Assembly: GCF_036053395.1 (NCBI RefSeq)
Contig: NZ_CP107942.1
Coordinates: forward strand, 10,406,001-10,470,000
Direction: 5' to 3'
DNA: 64,000 nucleotides
Source of the DNA: Actinoplanes sp. NBC_00393
Lineage (GTDB): Bacteria; Actinomycetota; Actinomycetes; Mycobacteriales; Micromonosporaceae
The translations under genes and the position numbers were made by a program. The notes under the pieces are model-generated. The model was not told the origin of the DNA, made no database searches, and saw only the letters and a program-made list of their open reading frames with translations. Every line of letters starts with the position of its first letter. Within the stretch, counting starts at the first letter, position 1. Positions 32,781 to 41,691 of the stretch are shown piece after piece.

Positions 32781-33631
32781 ACCCAAGGCGATACCCCGGC
32801 CGGTCCCGAAGAAACTGACGAAACTGCAGGCAGGTGGCAGACGAAGATCGCGGTGCCGGGAAAGAGCCGTCCGCGCAGCGGGCTCCACTGCCCCCACACC
32901 TGCTCGTGCCCGTCGGGCCACTCCGGCTCGACCAGGTCCCGCAGCACGAACCCGGCCGCCACCAGCTCGCGCACGCGGTCGCCGACCGTCCGGTGCTGTT
33001 CCAGGTAGGTGACCTGGCCGTCGTCGTCGCGCTCGACGTAGGGCGACCGGTCGAAATACGAGTTCCGCACCACCAGGCCGCTCTCGTCGGGTTCGTCCCA
33101 GAAGACCCAGCGCATCGGGTGGGTCACCGAGAACACCCAGCTTCCGCCGGGCCGCAGCACGCGGGCCACCTCGCGCATCGCGGCGGCCGAGTCGGCGACG
33201 AACGGGATCGCCCCGAAGGCCGTGCAGACGATGTCGAACGAGTCCGCCCCGAACGGCAGGGCCATCGCGTCGGCTTGGACGAGCGGTACCCGTACCCCGC
33301 TGCGCTCTGCTGCCTCGCCCGCATGCCGCAGCATGCCTGCCGAGAGATCGAGGGCGACCGGATGGGCGCCCTCGCGGCGCAACCACCGGGAGGCAGCCGC
33401 GGCGCCGGCGCCCAGTTCCAAGATCTTTTTGCCGCGTACGTCTCCGAGCAGGCGAACGTCGGCTTCCCGGAGGCGTTCGGGGCACCAGACGAAATCGACG
33501 TCACCCAGGAAACTGCCGTGTTCGCACTGGTAGTCGTCGGCGTCAAGATCCCACCAGGCTCGGTTCGCGTGACGTGCCTCCGCCTCGGTCACGCGTCGGC
33601 GGGAGGTCTCGACAGTGGGGATCTCGGTCAC
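32777..33631 (-). CDS. Class I SAM-dependent methyltransferase
   Basis: 284 residues. SAM-binding motif I is KILELGAGAAAASRWL, motif II HPVALDLSAGML, motif III QADAMALPFGADSFDIVCTAFGAIPFV and post-motif LRPGGSWVFSVTHPM. The N-terminus contains ARHANRAWWDLDADDYQCEHGSFLGDVDFVWCPE, typical of a small-molecule methyltransferase subgroup in actinomycetes. Substrate unknown. First gene of a three-gene overlapping operon with DUF2945 and DUF3140 genes. Confidence 0.88.
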   Translation of the reverse strand: MTEIPTVETSRRRVTEAEARHANRAWWDLDADDYQCEHGSFLGDVDFVWCPERLREADVRLLGDVRGKKILELGAGAAAASRWLRREGAHPVALDLSAGMLRHAGEAAERSGVRVPLVQADAMALPFGADSFDIVCTAFGAIPFVADSAAAMREVARVLRPGGSWVFSVTHPMRWVFWDEPDESGLVVRNSYFDRSPYVERDDDGQVTYLEQHRTVGDRVRELVAAGFVLRDLVEPEWPDGHEQVWGQWSPLRGRLFPGTAIFVCHLPAVSSVSSGPAGVSPWV

Positions 33632-33732
33632 CCGGCAACGGTACGGCAGGCGTGTCAGCCGTCCCGATTCGGCTTATAACGGGCATGCTGACGGGTTCCC
33701 AGCGAACAATGTGCCGCGGTCCTCAGGAGGGC

Positions 33733-33763
33733 TTGCAACCTGTGGTAATGCGCACGGTAAGCT
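33733..33763 (+). promoter_or_regulatory. Candidate rpsA promoter
   Basis: TTGCAA (33733-33738) and TAAGCT (33758-33763) are separated by 19 bases, longer than ideal. It lies about 190 bases upstream of rpsA in the 322-base gap that follows the divergent methyltransferase gene. Weak evidence by similarity only. Confidence 0.35.
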
Positions 33764-33866
33764 AGTCGATGCGCTCGCGGATCGTGTGCCTCGGCAGGGA
33801 GCAGGCTCCGTGGTCGTCGGTCTCGGCATGATCGACTGCGTTGATCAGACTGCTCTCGGGTTGGTC

Positions 33867-33919
33867 GTCTCGTTTCGCTCGTGCCGCGTCCGGCGGCAGT
33901 TCCGTCGAGCGCGAGAGAC
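33867..33919 (+). promoter_or_regulatory. Structured rpsA leader
   Basis: Nested stems lie just upstream of the rpsA ribosome site: inner TGCCGC/GCGGCA (33882-33887 with 33893-33898), middle CGCTCG/CGAGCG (33876-33881 with 33906-33911) and outer GTCTC/GAGAC (33867-33871 with 33915-33919). The following ribosome site (GGAG, about 11 bases from the ATG) is weak. Such a layout would suit translational autocontrol by S1, which is known for rpsA in E. coli but is only inferred here. The rest of 33632-33953 shows no gene. Confidence 0.5.
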
Positions 33920-33953
33920 ACCACGACACCATCCGTTCGGAGCAACTGTCCAC

Positions 33954-35459
33954 ATGACGAGCAGCATCGAGGCCACCTCGAGCGCCAACAAGGTCACCGT
34001 CGACGACCTCGGCTCGGAGGAAGCTTTCCTCGCAGCCATCGACGAGACCATCAAGTACTTCAACGACGGCGACATTGTCGAAGGCACCGTCGTCAAGGTC
34101 GATCGGGACGAGGTCCTGCTCGACATCGGCTACAAGACCGAGGGTGTCATCCCCTCGCGCGAGTTGTCGATCAAGCATGACGTGGACCCCGCGGAAGTGG
34201 TGTCGGTCGGTGACCACATCGAAGCCCTCGTCCTCACCAAGGAGGACAAGGAAGGGCGGCTGATCCTCTCGAAGAAGCGCGCTCAGTACGAGCGTGCCTG
34301 GGGCACCATCGAGAAGATCAAGGAAGACGACGGCGTCGTCCGCGGCTCGGTCATCGAGGTCGTCAAGGGTGGTCTCATCCTCGACATCGGCCTCCGTGGC
34401 TTCCTGCCGGCCTCGCTGGTCGAGATGCGTCGTGTCCGCGACCTCCAGCCGTATGTCGGCCGTGAGCTCGAGGCCAAGATCATCGAGCTGGACAAGAACC
34501 GCAACAACGTGGTTCTGTCCCGCCGCGCCTGGCTCGAGCAGACGCAGTCCGAGGTTCGCACCGAGTTCCTCAACAAGCTCCAGAAGGGCCAGGTCCGCAA
34601 GGGCGTCGTGTCCTCGATCGTCAACTTCGGTGCCTTCGTGGACCTGGGTGGCGTGGATGGTCTGGTGCACGTCTCGGAGCTCTCCTGGAAGCACATCGAC
34701 CACCCCTCCGAGGTCGTCGAGGTCGGCCAGGAGGTCGAGGTCGAGGTGCTCGACGTCGACCTGGACCGCGAGCGCGTCTCGCTGTCGCTGAAGGCGACGC
34801 AGGAGGACCCGTGGCGTCAGTTCGCCCGGACCCACGCGATCAACCAGATCGTGCCGGGTAAGGTCACCAAGCTCGTCCCGTTCGGCGCGTTCGTCCGCGT
34901 CGACGACGGCATCGAGGGCCTGGTGCACATCTCCGAGCTGGCCGAGCGTCACGTCGAGCTGCCCGAGCAGGTCGTCCAGGTCGGTTCGGACGTCCTCGTC
35001 AAGGTCATCGACATCGACCTCGAGCGTCGCCGGATCTCGCTGTCGCTCAAGCAGGCCAACGAGAACTTCGTGGAGGGCGAGGAGCACTTCGACCCGACCC
35101 TCTACGGCATGGCCGCGACGTACGACAACGAGGGCAACTACATCTACCCGGAGGGCTTCGACCCCGAGACGGGTGAGTGGCTCGAGGGCTTCGACAAGCA
35201 GCGCGAGACGTGGGAGAAGCAGTACGCGGACGCCCGCGAGCGCTGGGAGGCCCACACCAAGCAGGTGCAGGCGTCCCGCGAGGCCGACGCCGAGGCCGCG
35301 CTCAACCCGGCTCCGGCCGGTGGCGTGACCACCTCGTCCTCGTCCACCTCCACGAGCTCGTCGGCCCCGGCGCGCTCGACCGAGGAGCCGGCGGGCACGC
35401 TGGCCACCGACGAGGCTCTCGCCGCCCTGCGCGAGAAGCTGGCCGGCGGCAAGAGCTGA
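33954..35459 (+). CDS. rpsA: 30S ribosomal protein S1
   Basis: 501 residues from the ATG of MTSSIEATSSANKVTVDDLG; the longer open frame upstream is not conserved in style. Four S1/OB repeats are seen: GDIVEGTVVKVDRDEVLLDIG, GVVRGSVIEVVKGGLILDIG, GQVRKGVVSSIVNFGAFVDLG and GKVTKLVPFGAFVRVDDGIEG. An acidic region with HFDPTLYGMAATYDNEGNY follows and then a Ser/Thr-rich tail, typical of actinobacterial S1. A strong terminator follows. It binds mRNA at the ribosome and assists initiation. Confidence 0.97.
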   Translation: MTSSIEATSSANKVTVDDLGSEEAFLAAIDETIKYFNDGDIVEGTVVKVDRDEVLLDIGYKTEGVIPSRELSIKHDVDPAEVVSVGDHIEALVLTKEDKEGRLILSKKRAQYERAWGTIEKIKEDDGVVRGSVIEVVKGGLILDIGLRGFLPASLVEMRRVRDLQPYVGRELEAKIIELDKNRNNVVLSRRAWLEQTQSEVRTEFLNKLQKGQVRKGVVSSIVNFGAFVDLGGVDGLVHVSELSWKHIDHPSEVVEVGQEVEVEVLDVDLDRERVSLSLKATQEDPWRQFARTHAINQIVPGKVTKLVPFGAFVRVDDGIEGLVHISELAERHVELPEQVVQVGSDVLVKVIDIDLERRRISLSLKQANENFVEGEEHFDPTLYGMAATYDNEGNYIYPEGFDPETGEWLEGFDKQRETWEKQYADARERWEAHTKQVQASREADAEAALNPAPAGGVTTSSSSTSTSSSAPARSTEEPAGTLATDEALAALREKLAGGKS

Positions 35460-35487
35460 CCTGACGGCAGCAGCCGGTAATACCCAG

Positions 35488-35522
35488 AAAGGCCGTCCCG
35501 ACTCCGGTCGGGGCGGCCTTTC
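35488..35522 (+). terminator. Hairpin terminator after rpsA
   Basis: AAAGGCCGTCCCGAC pairs with GTCGGGGCGGCCTTT across a TCCG loop (one G-U), followed by TCGTC. It lies about 30 bases after the rpsA stop. Confidence 0.9.
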
Positions 35523-35586
35523 GTCTTCCCCGCACACCGGTGGCCCGAGAGCGCGCGCTGATCAACGCGACCGGGATACTGGTCCC

Positions 35587-36768
35587 ATGTTGATGGTCGG
35601 GCTGACAGGTGGGATCGGTGCGGGGAAAAGCGCGGTCGCCCGGCGGCTCGCCGAGCGCGGCGCGGTGATCATCGACGCCGACCTGCTCGCCCGCGAGGTG
35701 GTCGAGCCGGGCACCGACGGTCTCGCGGAGATCGTCGCGCTGTTCGGTTCGGGGATACTGACTCCGGCCGGCGAGCTGGACCGGCCGGCGCTGGGCGCGA
35801 AGGTCTTCGGCGACGAGGAGGCGCGGCGCAGCCTGGAGCGGATCATCCATCCCCGCGTGCGGGCTCGTACCGCGGAGGTGACCCGTGCGGCAGCGCCCGA
35901 CGCGATCGCGGTCAACGACGTGCCGCTTCTGGTGGAGGCGGGGCTGGCTTCCTCGTACCATCTGGTGATTGTCGTGGCGGCGGACCGTGACCTGCGCATC
36001 GAGCGGCTGACCGGCTTGCGTGGCATGACGGCGGCGGAAGCCGCCGCCCGGATCGATGCCCAGACCGATGACGAGAGCCGGCGGCGGGCCGGTGATGTGA
36101 TCCTCGTCAACGACGCGGGCCTGGACGAGCTGCACGCCCGGGTGGACCAGTTGTGGTGGGGCCGCCTGGTCGAGTACGAGCGCAATCTGCGGCTGCGCCG
36201 TGCCGCTCCCAAGGGCCCTGAGCTGCAGCTGGTCCCGTCCGATCCGGAGTGGCCGCGGGCGGCGGCCCGGCTGACCGCCCGGATCCGGCACGGGCTGGGC
36301 GACCGGGTCGGAGTGCATCACATCGGCTCGACGGCGGTGCCCGGTCTGCCGGCCAAGGACATCCTCGACCTGATGGTGAGCGTGCGCACACTCACCGAGG
36401 CGGACGAGTTCGCTGACCGGTTGGGTGCGGTGGGCTTCCCGCAGCGGCCGGGGGAGTGGAGCGACAACGCGCACGGCGTTCCCGGCGGGACCTGGCCGAA
36501 GCGGATGCACGGCAGCGCCGACCCCGGATACCGGGTGAACCTGCATGTGCGCGTCGCCGGCTCGCCCGGCTGGCGGTTTGCGCTGCTCATGCGTGATCAC
36601 CTGCGCGCGGTGCCGGAGGCGCGCGAGGCCTATGCCGCGGCGAAAGCCGAGCTGGCAGAGAAGCACAGGGACCGAGCGGGGTACGCCGAGGCGAAGGAAC
36701 CTTGGTTCGAGTCGGAGGCGCGTGCTGCCGATGACTGGGCGGAGGCCACGGGCTGGCAGCCGGTCTGA
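35587..36768 (+). CDS. coaE: Dephospho-CoA kinase fused to a GrpB/UPF0157 domain
   Basis: Final step of coenzyme A synthesis (3'-phosphorylation of dephospho-CoA). 393 residues; residues 1-200 are the kinase: P-loop GLTGGIGAGKSAVARRL, DADLLAREVVEPG, HPRVRARTAE, VPLLVEAGL and QTDDESRRRAGDVILVNDAG. Residues ~205-393 form a GrpB (nucleotidyltransferase-like) domain: LVPSDPEWPRAAARL, HHIGSTAVPGLPAKDILDLMV, PKRMHGSADPGYRVNLHVR. The same fusion is known in mycobacteria (Rv1631). A second in-frame ATG six bases downstream is an alternative start. Confidence 0.95.
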   Translation: MLMVGLTGGIGAGKSAVARRLAERGAVIIDADLLAREVVEPGTDGLAEIVALFGSGILTPAGELDRPALGAKVFGDEEARRSLERIIHPRVRARTAEVTRAAAPDAIAVNDVPLLVEAGLASSYHLVIVVAADRDLRIERLTGLRGMTAAEAAARIDAQTDDESRRRAGDVILVNDAGLDELHARVDQLWWGRLVEYERNLRLRRAAPKGPELQLVPSDPEWPRAAARLTARIRHGLGDRVGVHHIGSTAVPGLPAKDILDLMVSVRTLTEADEFADRLGAVGFPQRPGEWSDNAHGVPGGTWPKRMHGSADPGYRVNLHVRVAGSPGWRFALLMRDHLRAVPEAREAYAAAKAELAEKHRDRAGYAEAKEPWFESEARAADDWAEATGWQPV

Positions 36769-37036
36769 AAGGTAGAGGGCCCTCGCGGCGGCCGGTCGGC
36801 GCTGGGCGCGACCCACCGTGGGTGCGCTCGCCGGGGCGTCCAGGGCGCATCGACCTCGGTGCGGCACGGCGGAGCGTCTGGCGATCCGTCCGGTGCCTGC
36901 GGCCGCCGCGAGCGGCCTACCTGACCAGGGTAGGCGGCCGTTTCAAGGCCGGACAATGCCGATGCGCGGGGCCGAATGTGCACCCTCAGCACGCGGCTTC
37001 GAAAACTTGTCAGACCCTCGACGTACGGTGGTGGGC

Positions 37037-39154
37037 ATGGCGCTCGACATCCCACGACTCGACGGCCGGTTCGAGGTCATCAGTGACTACCAGCCTGCCG
37101 GTGACCAGCCGGCCGCGATCAACGATCTTGAGCGGCGGGTGCGCCGCGGCGACCGCAACACCGTCCTGCTAGGCGCCACCGGTACGGGTAAGAGCGCCAC
37201 CACCGCCTGGCTGATCGAGCGGTTGCAGCGGCCGGCGCTGGTGCTCGCACCCAACAAGACGCTCTGCGCCCAGCTGGCGAAAGAGTTCCGCGAGCTCCTG
37301 CCGAACAACGCGGTGGAGTATTTCGTCAGTTACTACGACTACTACCAGCCTGAGGCCTACATCGCTCAGACCGACACCTACATCGAGAAGGACTCCTCGG
37401 TCAACGAGGAGGTGGAACGGCTGCGCCACTCGGCCACCATGTCACTGCTGACCCGGCGCGACACCATCGTGGTCGCCACGGTCAGCGCCATCTACGGCCT
37501 GGGCACCCCCGCAGAGTATGTGGAGCGTGCCGTCCGGGTGAAGGTCGGCGGCGAGATCGACCGGGACAAGCTGCTGCGCCGGCTCGTCGACATTCAGTAC
37601 ACGCGTAACGACATGGCCTTCCAGCGGGGCACCTTCCGGGTCCGCGGCGACACGCTGGAGATCATCCCGGCGTATGAGGAGTTGGCCGTCCGCGTCGAGC
37701 TCTTCGGCGACGAGGTGGAGAAGCTCTACTACCTGCACCCGCTCACCGGCGAGGTGATCCGGGAGGTCGACGAGCTGATCATCTTCCCGGCGTCGCACTA
37801 CGTGGCCGGGCCGGAGCGGATGGAGCGGGCGATCCGCGACATCGAGGCCGAGCTGGCCGACCGGCTCGCCGAGCTGGAGCGGCAGGGCAAGCTGCTCGAG
37901 GCGCAGCGGCTGCGGATGCGGACGACCTACGACCTCGAGATGATGCGCCAGGTCGGCTTCTGCAACGGCATCGAGAACTACTCGATGCACATGGACGGCC
38001 GGACGTACGGTGAGCCGTCCTACACACTGCTCGACTACTTCCCCGACGACTTCATCACCGTGATCGACGAGTCGCACGTCACGATCCCGCAGATCGGCGG
38101 GATGTACGAGGGCGATGCGTCGAGGAAGCGGATCCTCATCGAGCACGGCTTCCGGCTGCCCAGCGCTGCCGACAACCGGCCGTTGCGCTTCGACGAGTTC
38201 CTCGAGCGGGTCGGGCAGATGGTCTTCCTCTCCGCGACGCCCGGCCCGTGGGAGATGCAGCAGGCCCAGGGCGAGTTCGTCGAGCAGATCATCCGCCCCA
38301 CCGGCCTGGTCGACCCGCACGTCGTGGTCAAGCCGACCAAGGGCCAGATCGACGATCTGATGCACGAGATCAAACTGCGCACCGAGCGGGACGAGCGGGT
38401 CCTGGTCACCACCCTCACCAAGAAGATGGCCGAGGACCTCACCGACTACCTCCTGGAGAACGGCATTCGCGTGCGTTACCTCCACTCCGAGGTGGACACG
38501 CTGCGCCGGGTCGAGCTGCTCAAGGAGCTGCGCAAGGGCGACTACGACGTGCTGGTCGGCATCAACCTGCTGCGGGAGGGTCTCGACCTGCCCGAGGTCT
38601 CGCTGGTGGCGATCCTCGACGCCGACAAGGAGGGCTTCCTGCGCAGCGGCCGGTCGCTGATCCAGACCATCGGCCGCGCCGCGCGTAACGTCTCCGGCGA
38701 GGTCCACATGTATGCGGACAAGGTCACCCCGTCGATGCGCGACGCGATCGACGAGACCGAGCGCCGTCGCGCCAAGCAGATCGCGCACAACGAGGCCAAC
38801 GGCATCAAACCGCAGGCGCTCCGCAAGAAGATCCACGACATCCTCGACGACATCTACCGCGAGGCCGAGGACACCGACTCGGCGGTCGCCGGTCCGATGG
38901 TCGGTGGTGGCGGCCGGCAGATGTCGCGCGGCAAGGCCCCGGTGCCGGAAACCCGGTCCAAGGCCCGGGCCGGCAGCGGTACAGCGCGTGCCGGCATGGC
39001 CCGCGCCGAGCTGGCCCAGCTCATCCAGGACCTGAACGAGCAGATGCTCGGGGCGGCGCGGGAGCTGCAGTTCGAGCTGGCGGCGCGGATTCGCGACGAG
39101 ATCTCCGAGCTGAAGAAGGAGCTGCGCGGCATGGACATGGCGGGGGTGAAGTAG
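37037..39154 (+). CDS. uvrB: Excinuclease ABC subunit B
   Basis: Damage-verifying helicase of nucleotide excision repair, working with UvrA and UvrC. 705 residues from the ATG of [14 protein letters not shown]. Walker A GATGTGKS, the beta-hairpin region [30 protein letters not shown], helicase motifs [53 protein letters not shown] and QTIGRAARN, and a C-terminal UVR motif ([28 protein letters not shown]) for UvrC contact. TACGGT lies eight bases before the ATG, so the message may be nearly leaderless. A TCGAAA-containing site at 36999 is a poor SOS-box match. Confidence 0.97.
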   Translation: MALDIPRLDGRFEVISDYQPAGDQPAAINDLERRVRRGDRNTVLLGATGTGKSATTAWLIERLQRPALVLAPNKTLCAQLAKEFRELLPNNAVEYFVSYYDYYQPEAYIAQTDTYIEKDSSVNEEVERLRHSATMSLLTRRDTIVVATVSAIYGLGTPAEYVERAVRVKVGGEIDRDKLLRRLVDIQYTRNDMAFQRGTFRVRGDTLEIIPAYEELAVRVELFGDEVEKLYYLHPLTGEVIREVDELIIFPASHYVAGPERMERAIRDIEAELADRLAELERQGKLLEAQRLRMRTTYDLEMMRQVGFCNGIENYSMHMDGRTYGEPSYTLLDYFPDDFITVIDESHVTIPQIGGMYEGDASRKRILIEHGFRLPSAADNRPLRFDEFLERVGQMVFLSATPGPWEMQQAQGEFVEQIIRPTGLVDPHVVVKPTKGQIDDLMHEIKLRTERDERVLVTTLTKKMAEDLTDYLLENGIRVRYLHSEVDTLRRVELLKELRKGDYDVLVGINLLREGLDLPEVSLVAILDADKEGFLRSGRSLIQTIGRAARNVSGEVHMYADKVTPSMRDAIDETERRRAKQIAHNEANGIKPQALRKKIHDILDDIYREAEDTDSAVAGPMVGGGGRQMSRGKAPVPETRSKARAGSGTARAGMARAELAQLIQDLNEQMLGAARELQFELAARIRDEISELKKELRGMDMAGVK

Positions 39155-39236
39155 GGGACGCGGCGCCGTCGCCGGCTGTTTACGCTGACGGCATGAGGAC
39201 TGCCCTGGAGCCGGTTCCGGGCCGACGGCGGCGCCG

Positions 39237-39953
39237 ATGATCCGCTGGGTCTCCGCGGTCGTCGACCGGCCGGCACGGAAGCTGGACGTCGTGGTCGAGT
39301 TCTGGGCCGCGGTGTCCGGCTCGGCAGCCGGCCCACCGGACACGGCCGGTCTGGTCGGCCTGCACAGCGATCGCGGCGACGACTACCTGCGGGTACAGGG
39401 GGTCCTCGACGGTCCGGGCGGCGTCCATCTGGATCTCTCCGTCGACGACGTGCCGGAGTTCATCGAGCAGGCTGTCGAGGCCGGTGCGTCGGTGGTCGCT
39501 GACCAGCGGATCCTTACGTCTCCCGCGGGCTTGCCGTTCTGCGTCCTCCCGTGGAAGGGCGAGCATCGCCGGACGAGGCCGTTCGGTGGTCCCGATGGGG
39601 CGCTCTCGCGGGTGCATCAGGTCTGCTTGGACATCGCGCCTGTGGAATTCGGCCCTGAGCTGGGCTTCTGGACGAGGCTGACCGGGTGGGCGCTGGACAC
39701 CACCGGCCTGCCGGTCTTCTCCCGGTTGTGCCCGGAGCCGCCGATCCCGATCCGGATCCTGCTCCAGCGGCTCGGCGAACCACGGCCGGCCTCGGCCCAC
39801 ATGGACATCTCGTCGGCGGACATCCCTGCGGCCCGCGCTTGGCACGAGACCTTGGGCGCCGCCTTCGTCGGCGAGTGGCCGCACTGGACGACGATGCGCG
39901 ACCCCGCCGGCGTCGTCTACTGCCTGACCCGAGGCAACCCGGCGACTGATTGA
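39237..39953 (+). CDS. VOC-superfamily (glyoxalase-like) protein
   Basis: 238 residues in two similar halves, each with the paired beta-alpha-beta modules of the VOC fold: VVEFWAAVSGSAAG, GGVHLDLSVDDVPEFIEQAVEAGASVV and PAGLPFCVLPWKG, then HQVCLDIAP, GFWTRLTGWALD, SAHMDISSADIPAARAWHETLGAAFVGEW and MRDPAGVVYCLTRGNP. Members include glyoxalases, dioxygenases and resistance proteins; metal ligands are not clear enough for a specific call. It follows uvrB by 82 bases. Confidence 0.8.
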   Translation: MIRWVSAVVDRPARKLDVVVEFWAAVSGSAAGPPDTAGLVGLHSDRGDDYLRVQGVLDGPGGVHLDLSVDDVPEFIEQAVEAGASVVADQRILTSPAGLPFCVLPWKGEHRRTRPFGGPDGALSRVHQVCLDIAPVEFGPELGFWTRLTGWALDTTGLPVFSRLCPEPPIPIRILLQRLGEPRPASAHMDISSADIPAARAWHETLGAAFVGEWPHWTTMRDPAGVVYCLTRGNPATD

Positions 39954-40039
39954 GGCCGGTGACCAATCCGCGCGAGCCGGCGTACCTGACCAGCCAGCAT
40001 GCCTTGGCTGGGTCGCTCGCCGCGCGTTTGGGGGTAGCC

Positions 40040-40310
40040 AGCGAGCGATGCGGGGGTCGACGTCCGGGGTGGCCGGCGGGTGGCGCGGGGTCGACGTCCG
40101 GGGTGGCCAGGCGAGTGGCGGGGTCGACGCCCGGCGTGGCCAGGCGAGTGGCGCAGGGTCGACGTCCGGGGTGGCCAGGCGAGCGGCGCGGGTCGACGCC
40201 CGGAGCTGCCGGCGCATGACGCCGGGTCGCGGCCTGGGGTGGTCAACGAGCGGCACGGGGTCCTCCGGCCTGGGCTGGCTCCGGCGAGTAGCGCGGGTCG
40301 ATGGCTGCGG
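40040..40310. repeat. 34-bp tandem repeat array
   Basis: Units built on GGGTCGACGTCCGGGGTGG and CCAGGCGAGTGGCGC recur with GTCGAC at 40056, 40090, 40123, 40158 and 40192, then decayed copies at 40226 and near 40297 (two periods on). Spacings of 33-35 bp vary, so no reading frame is kept. It fills the gap (39954-40377) between the VOC gene and the convergent ABM gene; nothing else is visible there. Confidence 0.9.
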
Positions 40311-40377
40311 CGACCAGTAAGTGCTAGGGCTCGAAGCTCTGAATAGCCAGCCAGCGGTGAGCGGCCGGGGCCGCGGA

Positions 40378-40704
40378 TCAGCTGGTGAAGAAGTCGGAGT
40401 CGGTGCGGGTTGTGGCGGGCGTCTCGGTGAAGAACTCGGCCAGCGGCGGCTGGGCCAGCGCGCCGCCGATCGTCGCTTTCCACTGAGCGAAGCGTTCGGT
40501 GCGGCGGAAGTTCTGCTCGTGGGCTTCCACGCTGTCCCATTCGACGAACAGCGCGAACCGGGTCGCTGACTCGACGCCGCGCTTGAGCCGGACCGAGCGG
40601 CAGCCGGGGGCGCCTGAGATCAGTGGGCGCGCCAGCTGATAGGCGGCGACGAAGTCGTCTCCCCGGCCGGGAAGTACGTCGATCAGCGTGACTTCGAGAA
40701 CCAT
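40378..40704 (-). CDS. Antibiotic biosynthesis monooxygenase (ABM)-domain protein
   Basis: 108 residues of the dimeric ferredoxin-like fold: VLEVTLIDVLPGRGDDFVAAYQLARPLISGAPGCRSVRLKRG, then ALFVEWDSVEAHEQNFRRTERFAQWKATIG. Such small proteins include quinone-forming monooxygenases, haem-degrading enzymes and many of unknown role. The sequence alone does not decide. Single gene between two repeat arrays. Confidence 0.83.
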   Translation of the reverse strand: MVLEVTLIDVLPGRGDDFVAAYQLARPLISGAPGCRSVRLKRGVESATRFALFVEWDSVEAHEQNFRRTERFAQWKATIGGALAQPPLAEFFTETPATTRTDSDFFTS

Positions 40705-40907
40705 GTCAGCAAGCGTCCCATACGCACCAGATGGCTAGCTTACTAGGATGCTTTGAGGCGGGTGTGCCCGGCGTGCCGCGGGAAGCGGCGGTTACAGCGA
40801 TGTGGGCGTGGCAACACGGGGACGCAGGTTGGCGGCGTGAAGACGTGAGGGTCTGGGCGCTGGCCGCGGCGGTGGAACCGGAAGGCAGGCCGGTTGAAAC
40901 TGCAATC

Positions 40908-41108
40908 GTGGCAGTTGGCTAACCGCGGGTGGGCGGGAGGCCGTGAGCGGCAGTTGGTCAACCGCGGGTGGGCGGGAGGCCCTGGGCGGCAGTTGGCCAA
41001 TCGCGGGTGGGCGGGAGGCCGTGAGCGGCAGTTGGTCAACCGCGGGTGGGCGGGAGGCCCTGAGCGGCACTTGGCCAACCGCGGGTGGGCGGGAGGCCGT
41101 GAGCGCGG
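40908..41108. repeat. 39-bp tandem repeat, five copies in alternating pairs
   Basis: CGCGGGTGGGCGGGAGG recurs at 40924, 40963, 41002, 41041 and 41080, exactly 39 bp apart. Two subtypes alternate A-B-A-B-A: A ends GGCCGTGAG, B ends GGCCCTG; the bases before the core are also GTTGGTC in B and GTTGGCC/GTTGGCT in A. Thus the true recent unit is a 78-bp pair. 39 is divisible by three, so frames with NRGWAGGRERQLV stay open, but no ribosome site or fold supports coding. Confidence 0.93.
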
Positions 41109-41109
41109 C

Positions 41110-41500
41110 GGTGGGTCGGGGACCCCACACCCTGAGCGTGGTCGCTGGCCGGCCGTTGGCTGGGGAGAGACGCGAACGTGGGACAGGCCGGCGGCGGGGA
41201 GAGTTCGGCGTGTGAGGGTGAGAGTGGGGCCGCGGCGACGGGTGAGGGGTCAACGCCGGGTGTAGGCGGCGGCGGGTGCGGCCAAGGCGGAGGGCTTGCA
41301 CGAGGCGGAATTGGCGAGAGTCGAACGGCGGGGTGGGGGTCGGGGCTACGCTGAGGGCGCGGCGTCATTTCGGAGGATGGCGGGTGGACCGGCGGGGGCC
41401 GATGGCTTAAGTCTTGTAGCGGTAGGGATGGGCGGGTTTGAACCGCGAGTCCCGCCACTTCCGGGCTCCCGGTGTGCCGATTGCGGGTGGGATGCGCAAC
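41110..41500. other. Non-coding GC-rich gap upstream of the terC leader
   Basis: With 40705-40907 this completes a 987-base gene-free gap (40705-41691) between the ABM gene and terC, interrupted by the 39-bp array and the riboswitch. It is very G-rich on the given strand with imperfect GGGGT-type runs. It should hold the terC promoter; TTAAGT near 41406 and TAGCGGT near 41416 are possible pieces but not convincingly spaced. No tRNA or known RNA was recognised. Confidence 0.5.
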
Positions 41501-41504
41501 AATG

Positions 41505-41691
41505 GCTCACGTGGGAGGGGAGTATTCCCCCGCTCCGGTCTCGTCAACACGGAACGCCTCTGCGGCGGACCCGGGGCCGGTGGTCGCGGAGCTGATCCGC
41601 GGCGGAAGAGACCTCCGACAGTCGCACGTCGCTGTTCTCGCATGATCCATGAGCGGGCGCAGCGACGAACCGTGTCTGCCGGAGGTCCTCG
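41505..41691 (+). promoter_or_regulatory. yybP-ykoY (manganese) riboswitch with ribosome-site switch
   Basis: The conserved GGGGAGTA (41517-41524) and TCGTCAACAC (41541-41550) of the yybP-ykoY aptamer precede terC, a typical target. The closing P1 helix can form from GGAGG (41514-41518) with CCTCC (41612-41616). The same CCTCC lies in a 12-base segment (41610-41621) that can instead pair with CTGCCGGAGGTC (41676-41687), which contains the terC ribosome site. The two pairings exclude each other, giving a switch where Mn2+ binding frees the ribosome site. The aptamer class is established knowledge; the switch is read from pairing. Confidence 0.85.

Noticed and set aside
33615..33953. N-terminal extension of rpsA
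   Set aside because: Overlaps the methyltransferase start on the other strand and is unlike any S1 start; the leader structure fits non-coding RNA.
36999..37014. SOS (LexA) box upstream of uvrB
   Set aside because: TCGAAA half-site without a matching second half; three or more mismatches to the actinobacterial consensus.
36818..37036. N-terminal extension of uvrB in the open frame
   Set aside because: UvrB homologues start near [10 protein letters not shown] and the upstream codons look like non-coding DNA.
40894..41265. Repeat protein NRGWAGG over the 39-bp array
   Set aside because: Period divisible by three keeps frames open; no ribosome site, no fold, and Arg/Gly-rich non-repetitive tail like random GC-rich translation.
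41420..41470. T-arm-like sequence (GTTTGAACC) suggesting a tRNA
   Set aside because: T-stem has a mismatch and no acceptor partner or anticodon arm can be found in range.
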